DNA from: Thermotogota bacterium
Lineage (GTDB): Bacteria; Thermotogota; Thermotogae; Thermotogales; DSM-5069
DNA: 61,069 nt
Reading direction: 5' to 3'
NCBI GenBank assembly: GCA_029551145.1
Contig: JAKPGA010000040.1
Coordinates: 1-61,069 of the forward strand
In this document: positions 9,215 to 18,247 of the stretch, piece after piece
How the letters are laid out: every line of letters begins with the position of its first letter
Position numbering within the stretch: the stretch's first letter is position 1
Notes under the pieces: generated by a model
The model's database searches: none
What the model saw: only the letters and a program-made list of their open reading frames with translations
What the model was told of the DNA's origin: nothing
Translations under genes and position numbers: made by a program

Positions 9215-9274
9215 TCCAACGAAATAATAACATATGCACTCAACTGCTATATAATGAAATTTAGGTGATTATAG

Positions 9275-10510
9275 ATGATAGACTTTCTGGGTAAGACCAT
9301 TCAATGCGGCTGTGGTAAAGTTCACAAGATTCCGGCTATCGAGATAGTTTGTGGTCGTAAGTTGGGAAAACTCTCTGATTTTTTTGATGACGCCATCTTC
9401 GTAGCCGACCAGAACACAGTCCTTCTTGCCGAAATACCAACTGATGATGTCTTCGTTTTCACAGGCCCTGAAAGGGTTATGGCAACGATGGAAAATGTAC
9501 AGAGAGTAGTGGATTTTTTGAAAGGTAAAAACTACCGACAGATCGTATCGATTGGATCGGGAAGTCTCACAGACATCGCAAGATATTCTGCGTTTCTGTG
9601 TAAGGTAGATTTTTCCTGTTTTCCAACCGCTCCCTCCGTTGATGCCTATACTTCTTCGGTGGCTCCACTGATTGTTGAAGGTGTGAAAAAGACCTTGGAT
9701 GCCAAGATTCCGAGAAAGATTCTGATCGACACAGATGTAATTGTGAATTCCCCCATCGATCTTCTCAGGGCAGGAATAGGAGATATTTCATCAAAGGTCA
9801 CCGCGAGACTTGACTGGGTAATGTCCAATTTTCTGACAGGCGAACAGATCTGTGATTTCGTCTGGGATGACATAAAGGATCTTTTGAAATTGATCATGAA
9901 AGATGTGAGAAAGATTCTTCAAAGAGATGAATCGGCTGTACAGAATCTGATGAAAGCACAGTTGATTTCAGGCTTGAACATTGCCATCACGGGAAACTCA
10001 AGACCAGCTTCAGGTGCAGATCATCTGATTTCTCATGTGCTTGAGATGTATCAGGAATGCAGAGGTCATCTGCCGCTCTTCCATGGGCTTCAAGTTGCGA
10101 TGGGAACCTACATATCTTTGAAGGCGTATGACGCACTTTTCCAGGATCTTCGTTTTAAGAAAAGCCAGATTCTACTGAAAGACAGAAAGAAACTCTTGGT
10201 TGATTTCTTTGGACAGCAAATTGCCAACGAATTTGAAAAAACCTATTTGAACAAGAAAAGAGTGGAAACAATAAATGTAGACAATATCAGAAGACGCTTA
10301 CAGGAATTGTATCTGGAATACCGTCCCATTTTGGAATCATCTTTGCTTGAAATGGGGGTTAGGGAGCTCTTCTCAAGGTACGACAGGGATTTTGTCAAAA
10401 GTGCGATTGTCGTGTCCACGATGATCAGGAATCGATATACAATTCTTGATCTGTACGATCAACTTGACATTCTCGATGATTTCTGTGATTGGGTCACAGA
10501 ACAGTTCTAA
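9275..10510 (+). CDS. egsA: sn-glycerol-1-phosphate dehydrogenase (EgsA/AraM family)
   Basis: Reduces dihydroxyacetone phosphate to sn-glycerol-1-phosphate, the archaeal-type lipid backbone stereoisomer. The 411-residue protein has the family signs: SIGSGSLTDIARY near residue 91 (nucleotide loop), FPTAPSVDAYTSSVAPL near 114, a GDISSK metal-site helix near 169 and two histidine clusters (SGADHLISH near 247, HGLQVAMG near 270) that complete the zinc site. A TATAAT sits at 9250-9255. It lies 13 nt before NAD synthase, whose product is its cofactor. AraM-type members of bacteria can also serve other polyol roles, so lipid use is inferred. Confidence 0.85.
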   Translation: MIDFLGKTIQCGCGKVHKIPAIEIVCGRKLGKLSDFFDDAIFVADQNTVLLAEIPTDDVFVFTGPERVMATMENVQRVVDFLKGKNYRQIVSIGSGSLTDIARYSAFLCKVDFSCFPTAPSVDAYTSSVAPLIVEGVKKTLDAKIPRKILIDTDVIVNSPIDLLRAGIGDISSKVTARLDWVMSNFLTGEQICDFVWDDIKDLLKLIMKDVRKILQRDESAVQNLMKAQLISGLNIAITGNSRPASGADHLISHVLEMYQECRGHLPLFHGLQVAMGTYISLKAYDALFQDLRFKKSQILLKDRKKLLVDFFGQQIANEFEKTYLNKKRVETINVDNIRRRLQELYLEYRPILESSLLEMGVRELFSRYDRDFVKSAIVVSTMIRNRYTILDLYDQLDILDDFCDWVTEQF

Positions 10511-10523
10511 AGGGGGCGAATAG

Positions 10524-12278
10524 ATGAACACATTAAGAATAGGACTTGCACAGATAAACACGATCGTTGGCGACATAGAGGGCAACGCGAAGAAGATCGT
10601 CGATAAGATTGAATTAGCCAAACAGATGGGTGCCGACATAGTTGCCTTTCCTGAATTGGCACTGACAGGTTATCCTCCCGAGGACTTACTCTTCAAGCCT
10701 CATTTCGTTGCAAGAAACAAACAGGTGCTGAATGAGCTGGCGAGATATGTTTCAAAATCGCTCGTGGCTGTTGTGGGATTTGTCGATCAAGACAGCGATA
10801 TATACAACGCGGCTGCGATACTCCACGATGGCAAGGTGGTGGCAATCTATCACAAGAACTACTTGCCAAATTACGGCGTCTTTGATGAATTTCGCTATTT
10901 TCAACGGGGTGACAGAGCTCTGGTGGTCATGTTGAACGATATTCGTGTTGGTATCACGATCTGTGAAGATATCTGGTATCCCGGAGGACCTGCCCGCCTC
11001 GAGGCTCTTGTATGTGATGCAGAGGTTCTTGTGAATATATCTTCTTCACCGTATCATTCTGGCAAGCTGTCGTGGAGAGAAAGAATGCTCTCAGTTCGTG
11101 CGAATGACAATCTTGCGGCGGTCGCGTACGTGAATTTGGTTGGTGGACAGGACGAACTTGTTTTCGATGGTGCAAGCCTGATTGTCAATGAACAGGGTGA
11201 GGTGGTTGCCAGAGCAAAGCAGTTCGAGGAAGATTTTCTCATAGCAGACCTTGATCTAAACAACATTGAAAGGTCAAGACTGCGTGATCCGCGTCGAAGG
11301 CAGGACAAGAAAGCCATTGGAGATGAGGTTTTTGAGAGAATAGAAGTTGTGAAACTCGATTTTGATAAGCACGAACCAAAACCTTTCGTTGAAAGAAGAA
11401 TTGAGGAACACCTGGATTCTGTAGCCGAAGTTTATCATGCGTTGGTTGTAGGGACGCGGGACTATCTGGTAAAGAACAAGATCACCGATGCTGTGATTGG
11501 TTTGAGCGGTGGAATCGACAGTTCTTTGGTATGCTGTATAGCCGTGGACGCACTTGGACCAGAACATGTGACGGGTGTCTTAATGCCTGGACCTTATTCT
11601 TCAGACCACAGCTTGCAAGATGCGCGCGCATTGGCAGAAAATCTTGGGATAAATTATTTGATTATACCGATAGACGATGTCTTTCAGAGTTTTTTGAATT
11701 GCCTCAAGCCTGTGTTCAAAGATCTCCCTTTCGATGTCACCGAGGAGAATCTGCAGGCACGAATTCGTGGAATGATTCTGATGGCTCTGTCGAACAAATT
11801 TGGTTGGCTTGTCCTGACAACTGGAAACAAAAGCGAAAGCAGCACTGGCTACTGCACCTTGTACGGTGATACCGCAGGTGGTTTTGCGGTCATAAAGGAT
11901 GTTTACAAAACATTGGTATACGAACTGGCTGAATACGTTAACAGGAAAGCAGGAAAAGAAATCATACCACACAGAGTTTTCACCAAAGCTCCAAGTGCTG
12001 AGCTCAGGCCCAATCAGACCGATCAGGACAAGTTACCACCATACCCACTTCTTGACTCCATACTGAAAGCCTACGTCGAGGAAGATCGCAGTGTATCGGA
12101 GATTATTTCTATGGGCTATGATGAATCAACCGTTCGTATGGTTGCCTGGATGGTTGATAGCAATGAGTACAAACGCCGGCAACTCGCACCAGGACCGAAG
12201 GTGACCCATCGTGCCTTTGGTAAGGACAGGCGTCTGCCGATGACAAATCGTTTCAGGGAATGGCAAAGCAAAGAATGA
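10524..12278 (+). CDS. nadE: Glutamine-dependent NAD+ synthase
   Basis: Final step of NAD synthesis, amidating nicotinic acid adenine dinucleotide with glutamine-derived ammonia. The first ~270 residues are a nitrilase-type glutaminase (FPELALTGYPPED with the catalytic Glu near 47, catalytic Cys in ITICEDIWYPGG near 148), and the rest is the synthetase with the PP-loop GLSGGIDSSLV near 327, ending with the usual KRRQLAPGPKVTHRAFGKDRR-type segment. Length 584 is normal for the two-domain form. A GGGGGCG ribosome site precedes the ATG; it shares an operon with egsA and ends just before a strong hairpin. Confidence 0.96.
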   Translation: MNTLRIGLAQINTIVGDIEGNAKKIVDKIELAKQMGADIVAFPELALTGYPPEDLLFKPHFVARNKQVLNELARYVSKSLVAVVGFVDQDSDIYNAAAILHDGKVVAIYHKNYLPNYGVFDEFRYFQRGDRALVVMLNDIRVGITICEDIWYPGGPARLEALVCDAEVLVNISSSPYHSGKLSWRERMLSVRANDNLAAVAYVNLVGGQDELVFDGASLIVNEQGEVVARAKQFEEDFLIADLDLNNIERSRLRDPRRRQDKKAIGDEVFERIEVVKLDFDKHEPKPFVERRIEEHLDSVAEVYHALVVGTRDYLVKNKITDAVIGLSGGIDSSLVCCIAVDALGPEHVTGVLMPGPYSSDHSLQDARALAENLGINYLIIPIDDVFQSFLNCLKPVFKDLPFDVTEENLQARIRGMILMALSNKFGWLVLTTGNKSESSTGYCTLYGDTAGGFAVIKDVYKTLVYELAEYVNRKAGKEIIPHRVFTKAPSAELRPNQTDQDKLPPYPLLDSILKAYVEEDRSVSEIISMGYDESTVRMVAWMVDSNEYKRRQLAPGPKVTHRAFGKDRRLPMTNRFREWQSKE

Positions 12279-12307
12279 AACTGGGCGACCTGAGTCGCCC
12301 AGTTTTT
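12279..12307. terminator. Terminator between convergent nadE and tldE
   Basis: A 10-bp-plus hairpin CTGGGCGAC-CTGA-GTCGCCCAG is followed by TTTTT on the plus strand. On the minus strand it is followed by TTTCATTCTTT, so it may serve both genes. Confidence 0.8.
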
Positions 12308-13638
12308 CAAGCGGTCTTGGAAGTGAAGTTGAAATTACTGACTTTGATGAACGGAGCCACCGCAGGGAAGTACTCTCCACTGGTTGATTCGGTTTCTTTT
12401 GAAATCGCTTCGATATTTTTTGAGAACTCAAAGAATTTCACGTTGAACCTCATATTCTTGATGGGCCTTGTCAATTGCCCATTTTCTATGAGGAATGTTC
12501 CATCTCTTGTCATGCCTGTGAACATCGCTTCGTATGGATCCACGACATTCATGTAATGGAATCTGTTGACATAGATGCCTCTCTCAGTGTGAGAGATAAT
12601 CTCCTCGACAGGTGTAGTTCCACCTTCAATCACAAGGTTAGCGGGCATTGAAAAATCAAGGTCTTCCAATGAGATTGAATGACCTGTTGGCTTTTTTCCA
12701 AACCTTAATGAAGCGCCGTGCGAGTAGAAGACATTTTTGAATACACCATTTTCTATTATCGCTGTCTTTTCACGTTTCTTTCCACAGATGTCGTACACCC
12801 ATGGTACTTGCATTTTGTGATTGGGATCGTCGTAAACGTTCAGATTGCTGGGTCCGATCTTTTGTCCCAGAAACCTCACCGAAGGGCTCATCTTCAGTTC
12901 GTGCATATAGCCATTGGTGCAGACATATGAAAAGTAGAAAAACAGCTCACTGACAGCTTCTGGACCGAGAATTACTGTGTACAAGCCTGGGTCAATTTCT
13001 ACCTGATTGTTTGACCTTTTTGCAAATTCAATGGCCCTGTGAATCTTTTTGTCCACGTCCAGATCTTCATACCCTCTTGCCGTTGAAGAGACATAGCCGC
13101 TTCCAGAACCACTCAGTGCCACAAAGTTGAAACTTGCGCTTGAGTATGCCTGGTACACGAACATTCCATTAGAGGATATGACGGCATTTTCGGAGATACT
13201 GTCGCTCACATAACCGAAGGCCTGAACATCCTTTCCAGATACTTTGAGTATCTTGTCGAAGATCTGAGCCCTGTCTTCAGCCGATGCGTTTTTGACAGAA
13301 TCACTGATGTTCTCAACTGGATAACCTATAGAAACATCCGGGAGTCTGAATTCGTAGTCCAGTGGAGTTGAGTTCTCAAGCATCTGTTCGAGTTTTTTTC
13401 TGGCTTCTTTCAAACCATTTATAGACAGATCATTGGTCGTGGCTACAGCCACTTTGTTGTCCTTTGTGGCAAGAATACTGATAACACTTTTTTTCTCGAA
13501 GACGTTCTGGTGAATCTCGCTGTTGGCAAATCTGGTCAAAGCCCCTTCGTTGTTTGAAACCGAACTCAGGAATTTGAGGCCAACGAAATGCTCGTTCATC
13601 AATCTGAACAGATTTCTGTAGAAATTCTCACCTTTCAT
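12307..13638 (-). CDS. tldE: Metalloprotease-like protein TldE/PmbA
   Basis: Partner of TldD in the heterodimeric peptidase known to mature ribosomal peptides and unfold-and-cut small substrates; TldE itself lacks the metal site. The 443 residues carry the family's C-terminal block GGTTPVEEIISHTERGIYVNRFHYMNVVDP and a PTGHS motif. It overlaps tldD by 4 nt (ATGA), so the two subunits are made together. No obvious peptide substrate gene is adjacent apart from the small ORF at 15117-15278, whose link is only positional. Confidence 0.9.
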   Translation of the reverse strand: MKGENFYRNLFRLMNEHFVGLKFLSSVSNNEGALTRFANSEIHQNVFEKKSVISILATKDNKVAVATTNDLSINGLKEARKKLEQMLENSTPLDYEFRLPDVSIGYPVENISDSVKNASAEDRAQIFDKILKVSGKDVQAFGYVSDSISENAVISSNGMFVYQAYSSASFNFVALSGSGSGYVSSTARGYEDLDVDKKIHRAIEFAKRSNNQVEIDPGLYTVILGPEAVSELFFYFSYVCTNGYMHELKMSPSVRFLGQKIGPSNLNVYDDPNHKMQVPWVYDICGKKREKTAIIENGVFKNVFYSHGASLRFGKKPTGHSISLEDLDFSMPANLVIEGGTTPVEEIISHTERGIYVNRFHYMNVVDPYEAMFTGMTRDGTFLIENGQLTRPIKNMRFNVKFFEFSKNIEAISKETESTSGEYFPAVAPFIKVSNFNFTSKTA

Positions 13639-15080
13639 TTTCGAACACCTACCTTTACCTTTCTGAATCTTGCCGGAGCTGTGCCATGACCTACGTACAT
13701 CACCTGCATCGGCTGGCCTTTACCGCAGTTCGGTACACCCCAGACGCGCCAGAATTTCTCATTCGCGACGCCATCGCACTTGTTCCAAAACTTGGGAGTT
13801 ATATCGAAATAGACCGGATTTTTGAAGATCCTTCCCGTCAGCTTGCCACCTTTGATTTCGTAAGCAACCTCTGTGGCAAACTGGAAGTTCAGTCTCAAGT
13901 CATCTATAGACCAACTTTTGTTTGTGTCAAGCAAAAATCCATAGTCGATACCGCTTATCAGTTCATCGAGGGTGAAGTTACCGGGCAGAAGATTTATGTT
14001 CGTCATCCTGATTATTGGAAGGTGAGACCAACTGTCGGCCCTTGCCGCACCGTTGGATCTCAGTCCAAGTTCCGCCGCGGTCTGTCTATTCATCAAGTAA
14101 CCAACAAATAAACCATTTCTGACAATATAAGATCTTTGTGCCTGCACGCCTTCATCGTCGTAGCCAAAACTACCAAGTCCGCCAGGGATAGTTGCGTCGG
14201 CAGTGATCGTCACATATTCACTCCCATATTTGAGACTGTTGAGTTTATCCATGCTGAGAAAACTGCCTCCCGCAAAGCTCAGTTCAGAACCCATCACCCT
14301 GTCGAGTTCGATCGGATGACCGCAAGACTCATGCACCTGTAGCGCGAGCTGATTACCGCTTATGATTATGTCGTACTCTCCTGGCTCAATCTCTGGCGCT
14401 TTCACAAGTTCGACGGCCTCGTTCGCGATCTTTGACGCATGATTAACTAAATCCATCTCTTCTACGAACTCCCAACCTCTTGTTGAGTGATCTCCTCCGA
14501 AACTTGATGGGTACGATCTTGTTTGAAAGCCACCCTCACCCACCGATTGAGCTGTGATACCCGCTCCAGAAACGACGATCTGTTGTTCAATCACAGAGCC
14601 CTCTGTACTCACAAAGATCTTGTTGATTTTTCTGAAAAGCATTGAACCGGTCGAGCGTGCCACACCTTCGATCTCTTTTGCTTTCAAGGTTGCACCCTTC
14701 AAGATTTCGATCTTCTGCTTCTGTGAAACTTCAAACGGATCCTTTTGATAGGATGATTTGAAATTGTCTTGGTGCACCGGCTCCTGTGCAAGATTAACTT
14801 GTTTGTTTGCTCGCTTGTTCGAAGCCTGTGCAATCTCAAGAGCGCGGTCTGCGATCTTCTCAAGTGCCGATTCCCCACGATCATCGGTAGCAGCAAACCC
14901 CCAACCATTTTCGAACAGAACCCTGATGCCGGTCCCGGAGTTAAAGTTGTTGGTCAAAGTTTTGAGAACACCATTTTCAACATAAATTTCCTGTTGAAGG
15001 TGCTCTTCATACCTTGCATCTGCGTACCTTACACCTTTGGAATTCAAATAATGCAGAATCTTCTGTAGTTTTTCCTGCAC
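13635..15080 (-). CDS. tldD: Metalloprotease TldD
   Basis: Catalytic subunit of the TldD/TldE peptidase. The zinc motif HEXXXH is visible as HESCGH near residue 252 and is followed by GELSFAGG-like and GSFGYDDEGVQ segments typical of TldD; length about 481 is normal. I start at the GTG at 15080, because GGAGG lies 7 nt upstream (the longer frame from 15101 would place that site inside the gene). The upstream hairpin at 15105-15131 separates it from a small ORF in the same orientation. Confidence 0.92.
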   Translation of the reverse strand: MQEKLQKILHYLNSKGVRYADARYEEHLQQEIYVENGVLKTLTNNFNSGTGIRVLFENGWGFAATDDRGESALEKIADRALEIAQASNKRANKQVNLAQEPVHQDNFKSSYQKDPFEVSQKQKIEILKGATLKAKEIEGVARSTGSMLFRKINKIFVSTEGSVIEQQIVVSGAGITAQSVGEGGFQTRSYPSSFGGDHSTRGWEFVEEMDLVNHASKIANEAVELVKAPEIEPGEYDIIISGNQLALQVHESCGHPIELDRVMGSELSFAGGSFLSMDKLNSLKYGSEYVTITADATIPGGLGSFGYDDEGVQAQRSYIVRNGLFVGYLMNRQTAAELGLRSNGAARADSWSHLPIIRMTNINLLPGNFTLDELISGIDYGFLLDTNKSWSIDDLRLNFQFATEVAYEIKGGKLTGRIFKNPVYFDITPKFWNKCDGVANEKFWRVWGVPNCGKGQPMQVMYVGHGTAPARFRKVKVGVRK

Positions 15081-15104
15081 AATCTGACCTCCTTTCGACA
15101 ATCA

Positions 15105-15131
15105 GAAAGCAGGGAGTCAATCCCTGCTTTC
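15105..15131 (-). terminator. Strong intercistronic hairpin before tldD
   Basis: Arms GAAAGCAGGGA (15105-15115) and TCCCTGCTTTC (15121-15131) pair over 11 bp with a 5-nt loop that contains the stop codon of the small upstream ORF. On the minus strand no T-run follows, so it is more likely an attenuating or mRNA-processing structure than a full terminator. Confidence 0.5.
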
Positions 15132-15278
15132 GTCGTCGGTTTCCATTATATCGTTTATTGCTTTTTCTATGTTTTCTGCGTTGACTTTTTGACCTGCGCT
15201 GAGAACAATCAGAGCTGCCTTGATTACTAAAATGCGTGGGTACCGTTTGAGCAGTTTCTTGATCGGGTCTAACTTCAT
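15117..15278 (-). CDS. Small hypothetical protein upstream of tldD
   Basis: A 53-residue ORF starting MKLDPIKKLLKRYPRILVIK, with GGAAG 8 nt before the ATG. It has a basic N-terminal third, a short hydrophobic stretch (ILVIKAALIVLSAG) and an acidic tail ending DDESRD. The stop lies in the loop of the 15105-15131 hairpin. I recognise no family. Same strand and direction as tldD/tldE suggests co-transcription. The frame continues upstream to 15329 but that part overlaps the tRNA promoter. Real translation is likely but not certain. Confidence 0.5.
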   Translation of the reverse strand: MKLDPIKKLLKRYPRILVIKAALIVLSAGQKVNAENIEKAINDIMETDDESRD

Positions 15279-15316
15279 GACGTCAACTTCCAAGGTGATC
15301 ACCATCCTAAAAGTCC

Positions 15317-15345
15317 TTGACACTCTCAAGGACAGGATGTATAAT
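15317..15345 (+). promoter_or_regulatory. Consensus promoter of the CAT tRNA
   Basis: TTGACA (15317-15322) and TATAAT (15340-15345) are both perfect and spaced by 17 bp, ending 12 bp before the tRNA. Confidence 0.85.
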
Positions 15346-15357
15346 CTTTTCTGCTGC

Positions 15358-15433
15358 GGGCTCGTAGCTCAACTGGTAGAGCGCCCGGCTCATAACCGGG
15401 CGGTCGGTGGTTCGAGTCCACCCGAGCCCACCA
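15358..15433 (+). tRNA. tRNA with CAT anticodon (Met elongator, or Ile2)
   Basis: A complete cloverleaf: acceptor GGGCTCG/CGAGCCC, D arm GCTC/GAGC, anticodon stem CCCGG/CCGGG with loop CTCATAA, T arm GGTGG-TTCGAGT-CCACC, encoded CCA. The G1-C72 pair rules out an initiator. Elongator Met is the default; a lysidine-modified Ile tRNA for AUA cannot be excluded by eye. Confidence 0.93.
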
Positions 15434-15460
15434 GAGGGAGCATAAGCTCCCTTTTATTTT
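15434..15460 (+). terminator. Terminator after the CAT tRNA
   Basis: AGGGAGC-ATAA-GCTCCCT followed by TTTATTTT, directly after the encoded CCA. Confidence 0.75.
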
Positions 15461-15738
15461 AACATTGAATTTGAATTCTGTAAAGTCATGTTACTTCCGA
15501 TAGATCCCATTGGGACTGCAAAATCTCTATCCCGTCTTGAAATTATTAGTTAATCCATTTGTTGTAATAATGAAACAGATTTTATATGATCGAGAAAGAT
15601 TCGCTTTGCCAGTCGATTTGACTCAAAAACCCAGGAAGATCCTGAATTGCGTAGACAATCACATTTCATAGGTAAGGTGTTTTGCTCAGATTAAATCAGT
15701 ATAATAGAAGTAAAGCCATCAAATGGGAGGGAATTTTT
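15461..15738. other. Intergenic stretch before the ABC operon
   Basis: No coding frame of note. A perfect TATAAT at 15700-15705 lies 33 bp before the start codon of the solute-binding protein gene, but no -35 hexamer at normal spacing is visible, so an activator may be needed. Nothing else is seen. Confidence 0.4.
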
Positions 15739-17274
15739 ATGAGAAAACGGTTAGCTGTCTTTGCAGTAGTCCTTTTGGCTGCGTTCTCGTTTGCTTCATA
15801 TCTCAATGTAGCAGTGCTTGGTGATGTGAGATCTTTGAATCCATTCTTGGTGAAGTCTTCCGCGGAGCGTATCGTTGTGGGATATCTTTATGAGACACTT
15901 CTAACCGAAAGCTTGGGCCAAGTCGTTGGTGCGGTCGCAGAAAGCTGGCAGGTTGATCTTTCCACAAACAGCATGATACTGAAACTGAGAGACAGAAAGT
16001 TTCATGACGGTACCGATGTGACCGCCGATGACGTTGTTTTCTCATTCAACTACATCTTAGAGAAGAAACTTCCTCTTGGACCAATTCTGGCATACTTTAC
16101 TGGCGCTCAGAAGGTAGACGAGAAAACTGTGAAGCTCAGTTTCAGAACCATGAACGTTTCAATGCTGTCCTTTGCCCCTATGGCAATACCTATCATACCC
16201 AAGTCAATCTGGGAGAAGATTGACAAACCACTTGAATTCCCAAATATCGAAAAACCAGTAGGCAGTGGTATGCTGTCTTTCGAGAAACTAACACCTCAAA
16301 GTGTTGTTCTGAAATTCTTCAAAGATCATCCGAACGCTTCACAGAACTTGCAGGGTATGGTTCTAAACATAGTTCAGGACGAAACGATGGGATTTCTCGG
16401 GCTTGTGAAAGGAGACTATGATTATCTATTTTGGAATCTCGATCCTGAACTTGCAAAACAGGTTATGGAGAACCCAAACAAATACCCGAATGTGAAAATC
16501 GCACTGATCGATGGTGGCCTTGTGAATGTAATTTTGTTCAACCATCGAAAACAGCCTATGGACGATGTGAATTTCAGAAAAGCTGTTTTGTATGCGATTA
16601 ATTACAAGGAACTCATCGAAAAGGTTTACAGTGGTTTAGCAGAACCGGCTTCGTTGGGTTTGATGCCCAAGCGTGCCAAGAATATCTACGATGAGAGTGT
16701 ACAAAAGGTTGAACAGAACATCTCAATGGCTAAGGATTTCATTAAGAAGAGCGGCTACGACGGGAAAAAGTTGACCTTACTTGTCTCGTCTGACAGAAAA
16801 TCTATGGACACGGCAGAGTACATCAAACTGTACTTGAAGAACATAGGTGTTGAAGTTGAGCTGGATGTACAGGGTCCTGAAGGCTTAACCACGAAGCTGA
16901 AAAAGGCAGATTTTGATTTGGTGATCTATTCGTATAACCTGGGCAGTCATCCGGAAATGGTTTTCTACCACCTGCATTCATCAAGAGGTACCATGAAGGA
17001 TGGTCAGGTGACTGGCTTTAACTACGGTGGCGTCTCGATAAAGGAGCTTGACACGGCTCTCGAAGGTATCTGGATGGCATTCTCAGAACAAGATCGCATC
17101 ATGGCTTTCAAGAATCTGCAGAAATTGTTTGGTGAGGTAGTCCCAGTAGTGCCACTTGTAGTGCCTGTTGATATAGAAGCGTACAGTGTCAAGAATTTCA
17201 CCGGATGGTTTGTCTCTTCAGCCGAAGGCGTTATGAACACAGAGACAATGAAATCATTGAAACCTGTGAGGTGA
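15739..17274 (+). CDS. ABC transporter substrate-binding protein, family 5 (peptide/sugar)
   Basis: Exported receptor of about 511 residues for peptides or oligosaccharides. It starts at the ATG 8 nt after GGGAGG, giving the signal peptide MRKRLAVFAVVLLAAFSFAS with no lipobox. Family 5 marks are LNPF followed by YLYETLLTE, the RDRKFHDGTDVTADDVVFSF block near residue 95, and a C-terminal VVPLVVPVDIEAY. In Thermotogae such proteins often bind oligosaccharides rather than peptides. It heads an operon with two DppB/DppC-like permeases. Confidence 0.9.
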   Translation: MRKRLAVFAVVLLAAFSFASYLNVAVLGDVRSLNPFLVKSSAERIVVGYLYETLLTESLGQVVGAVAESWQVDLSTNSMILKLRDRKFHDGTDVTADDVVFSFNYILEKKLPLGPILAYFTGAQKVDEKTVKLSFRTMNVSMLSFAPMAIPIIPKSIWEKIDKPLEFPNIEKPVGSGMLSFEKLTPQSVVLKFFKDHPNASQNLQGMVLNIVQDETMGFLGLVKGDYDYLFWNLDPELAKQVMENPNKYPNVKIALIDGGLVNVILFNHRKQPMDDVNFRKAVLYAINYKELIEKVYSGLAEPASLGLMPKRAKNIYDESVQKVEQNISMAKDFIKKSGYDGKKLTLLVSSDRKSMDTAEYIKLYLKNIGVEVELDVQGPEGLTTKLKKADFDLVIYSYNLGSHPEMVFYHLHSSRGTMKDGQVTGFNYGGVSIKELDTALEGIWMAFSEQDRIMAFKNLQKLFGEVVPVVPLVVPVDIEAYSVKNFTGWFVSSAEGVMNTETMKSLKPVR

Positions 17275-17284
17275 GAACACTCGG

Positions 17285-18247
17285 ATGAGTGCTTCTTACT
17301 TGCTCAAGAGAATATTTCAGATGTTCTTGACCATAGTCATAGCGGTCACTGTGAGTTTTATCCTGATAAGGGCTCTGCCGGGTGATCCGGCAGAGCGGTT
17401 TTATGGAGATCCAAGGATTCCAGAAGAAGTTAAACAGCAAATCAAAGCTGCCTTTGGTTTGGATAAACCCGTATTTATTCAATACCTGAGCTTTCTGAAA
17501 CAGTTTTTCAAAGGCGATTTAGGGGTCTCTTACACCTACAACAGACGAGTGGTAGGAGTGGTTTTGGAAAGACTGCCTTGGACCTTGCTCTTGACTGCTG
17601 TTCCGACATTACTCAGCATGGTTGCTTCACTCAAGATAGGGGTCTACATAGGTTGCAAAAGAAACTCTTTTGCAGACAGAGTAGTGCGCTATCTTGCCTT
17701 TGCGCTGCATTCAGTTCCGACTTTCTGGTTTGCCTTGCTCTTGGTTATGTTGTTTTCCTTCAAACTTGGATGGTTCCCACTACAGGGTATGATAGATCCA
17801 AATGCACAGGGTTACCGAACTATACTTAGTCTGCTGTACCATGCTTTTCTGCCATGGGTAGTGTTGTTTGTCATAAATGTTCCAGGTTTTGCAATTTATG
17901 TTCGCAACATGGTTATCTCCATTTTGGGCGAGGAGTTCATAGTAACTGCGAAGGCAAAAGGTTTAGCCGAAGCCGAGATTAGAAGAAAGCACATACTCCG
18001 AAACGCCCTCGGTCCACTTTTCTCTATGCTCACTTTGAGAATCGCAGGTATGTTAGGCGGTGCAGTGCTCATAGAAACGATTTTTTCTTGGAAGGGTATG
18101 GGGTTATTAGTTTTGGAGGCTTCAAGGAATTCAGATTATCCTTTGTTGCAGGCAACGGTTTTGATTACGATAATCTCTGTGATATTGGCGAACTTTTTTG
18201 CAGACCTTCTGCAGGTGGCTTTTGATCCAAGGGTGAGATTCGAGTGA
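17285..18247 (+). CDS. ABC transporter permease, DppB/OppB type
   Basis: Membrane subunit of 320 residues with about six helices. It carries the classic N-terminal motif ALPGDPAERFYGDPRIPEE and the EAA loop near residue 220 (FIVTAKAKGLAEAEIRRKHILRN). It is 10 nt after the receptor gene and overlaps the next permease by 4 nt. Together they should form the import channel, which needs two ATPases not encoded here. Confidence 0.92.
   Translation: MSASYLLKRIFQMFLTIVIAVTVSFILIRALPGDPAERFYGDPRIPEEVKQQIKAAFGLDKPVFIQYLSFLKQFFKGDLGVSYTYNRRVVGVVLERLPWTLLLTAVPTLLSMVASLKIGVYIGCKRNSFADRVVRYLAFALHSVPTFWFALLLVMLFSFKLGWFPLQGMIDPNAQGYRTILSLLYHAFLPWVVLFVINVPGFAIYVRNMVISILGEEFIVTAKAKGLAEAEIRRKHILRNALGPLFSMLTLRIAGMLGGAVLIETIFSWKGMGLLVLEASRNSDYPLLQATVLITIISVILANFFADLLQVAFDPRVRFE

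Noticed and set aside
15358-15433. Initiator tRNA-Met
   Set aside because: The acceptor stem has G1-C72, and the anticodon stem does not carry the three G-C pairs in the initiator arrangement; elongator Met or Ile2 fits better.
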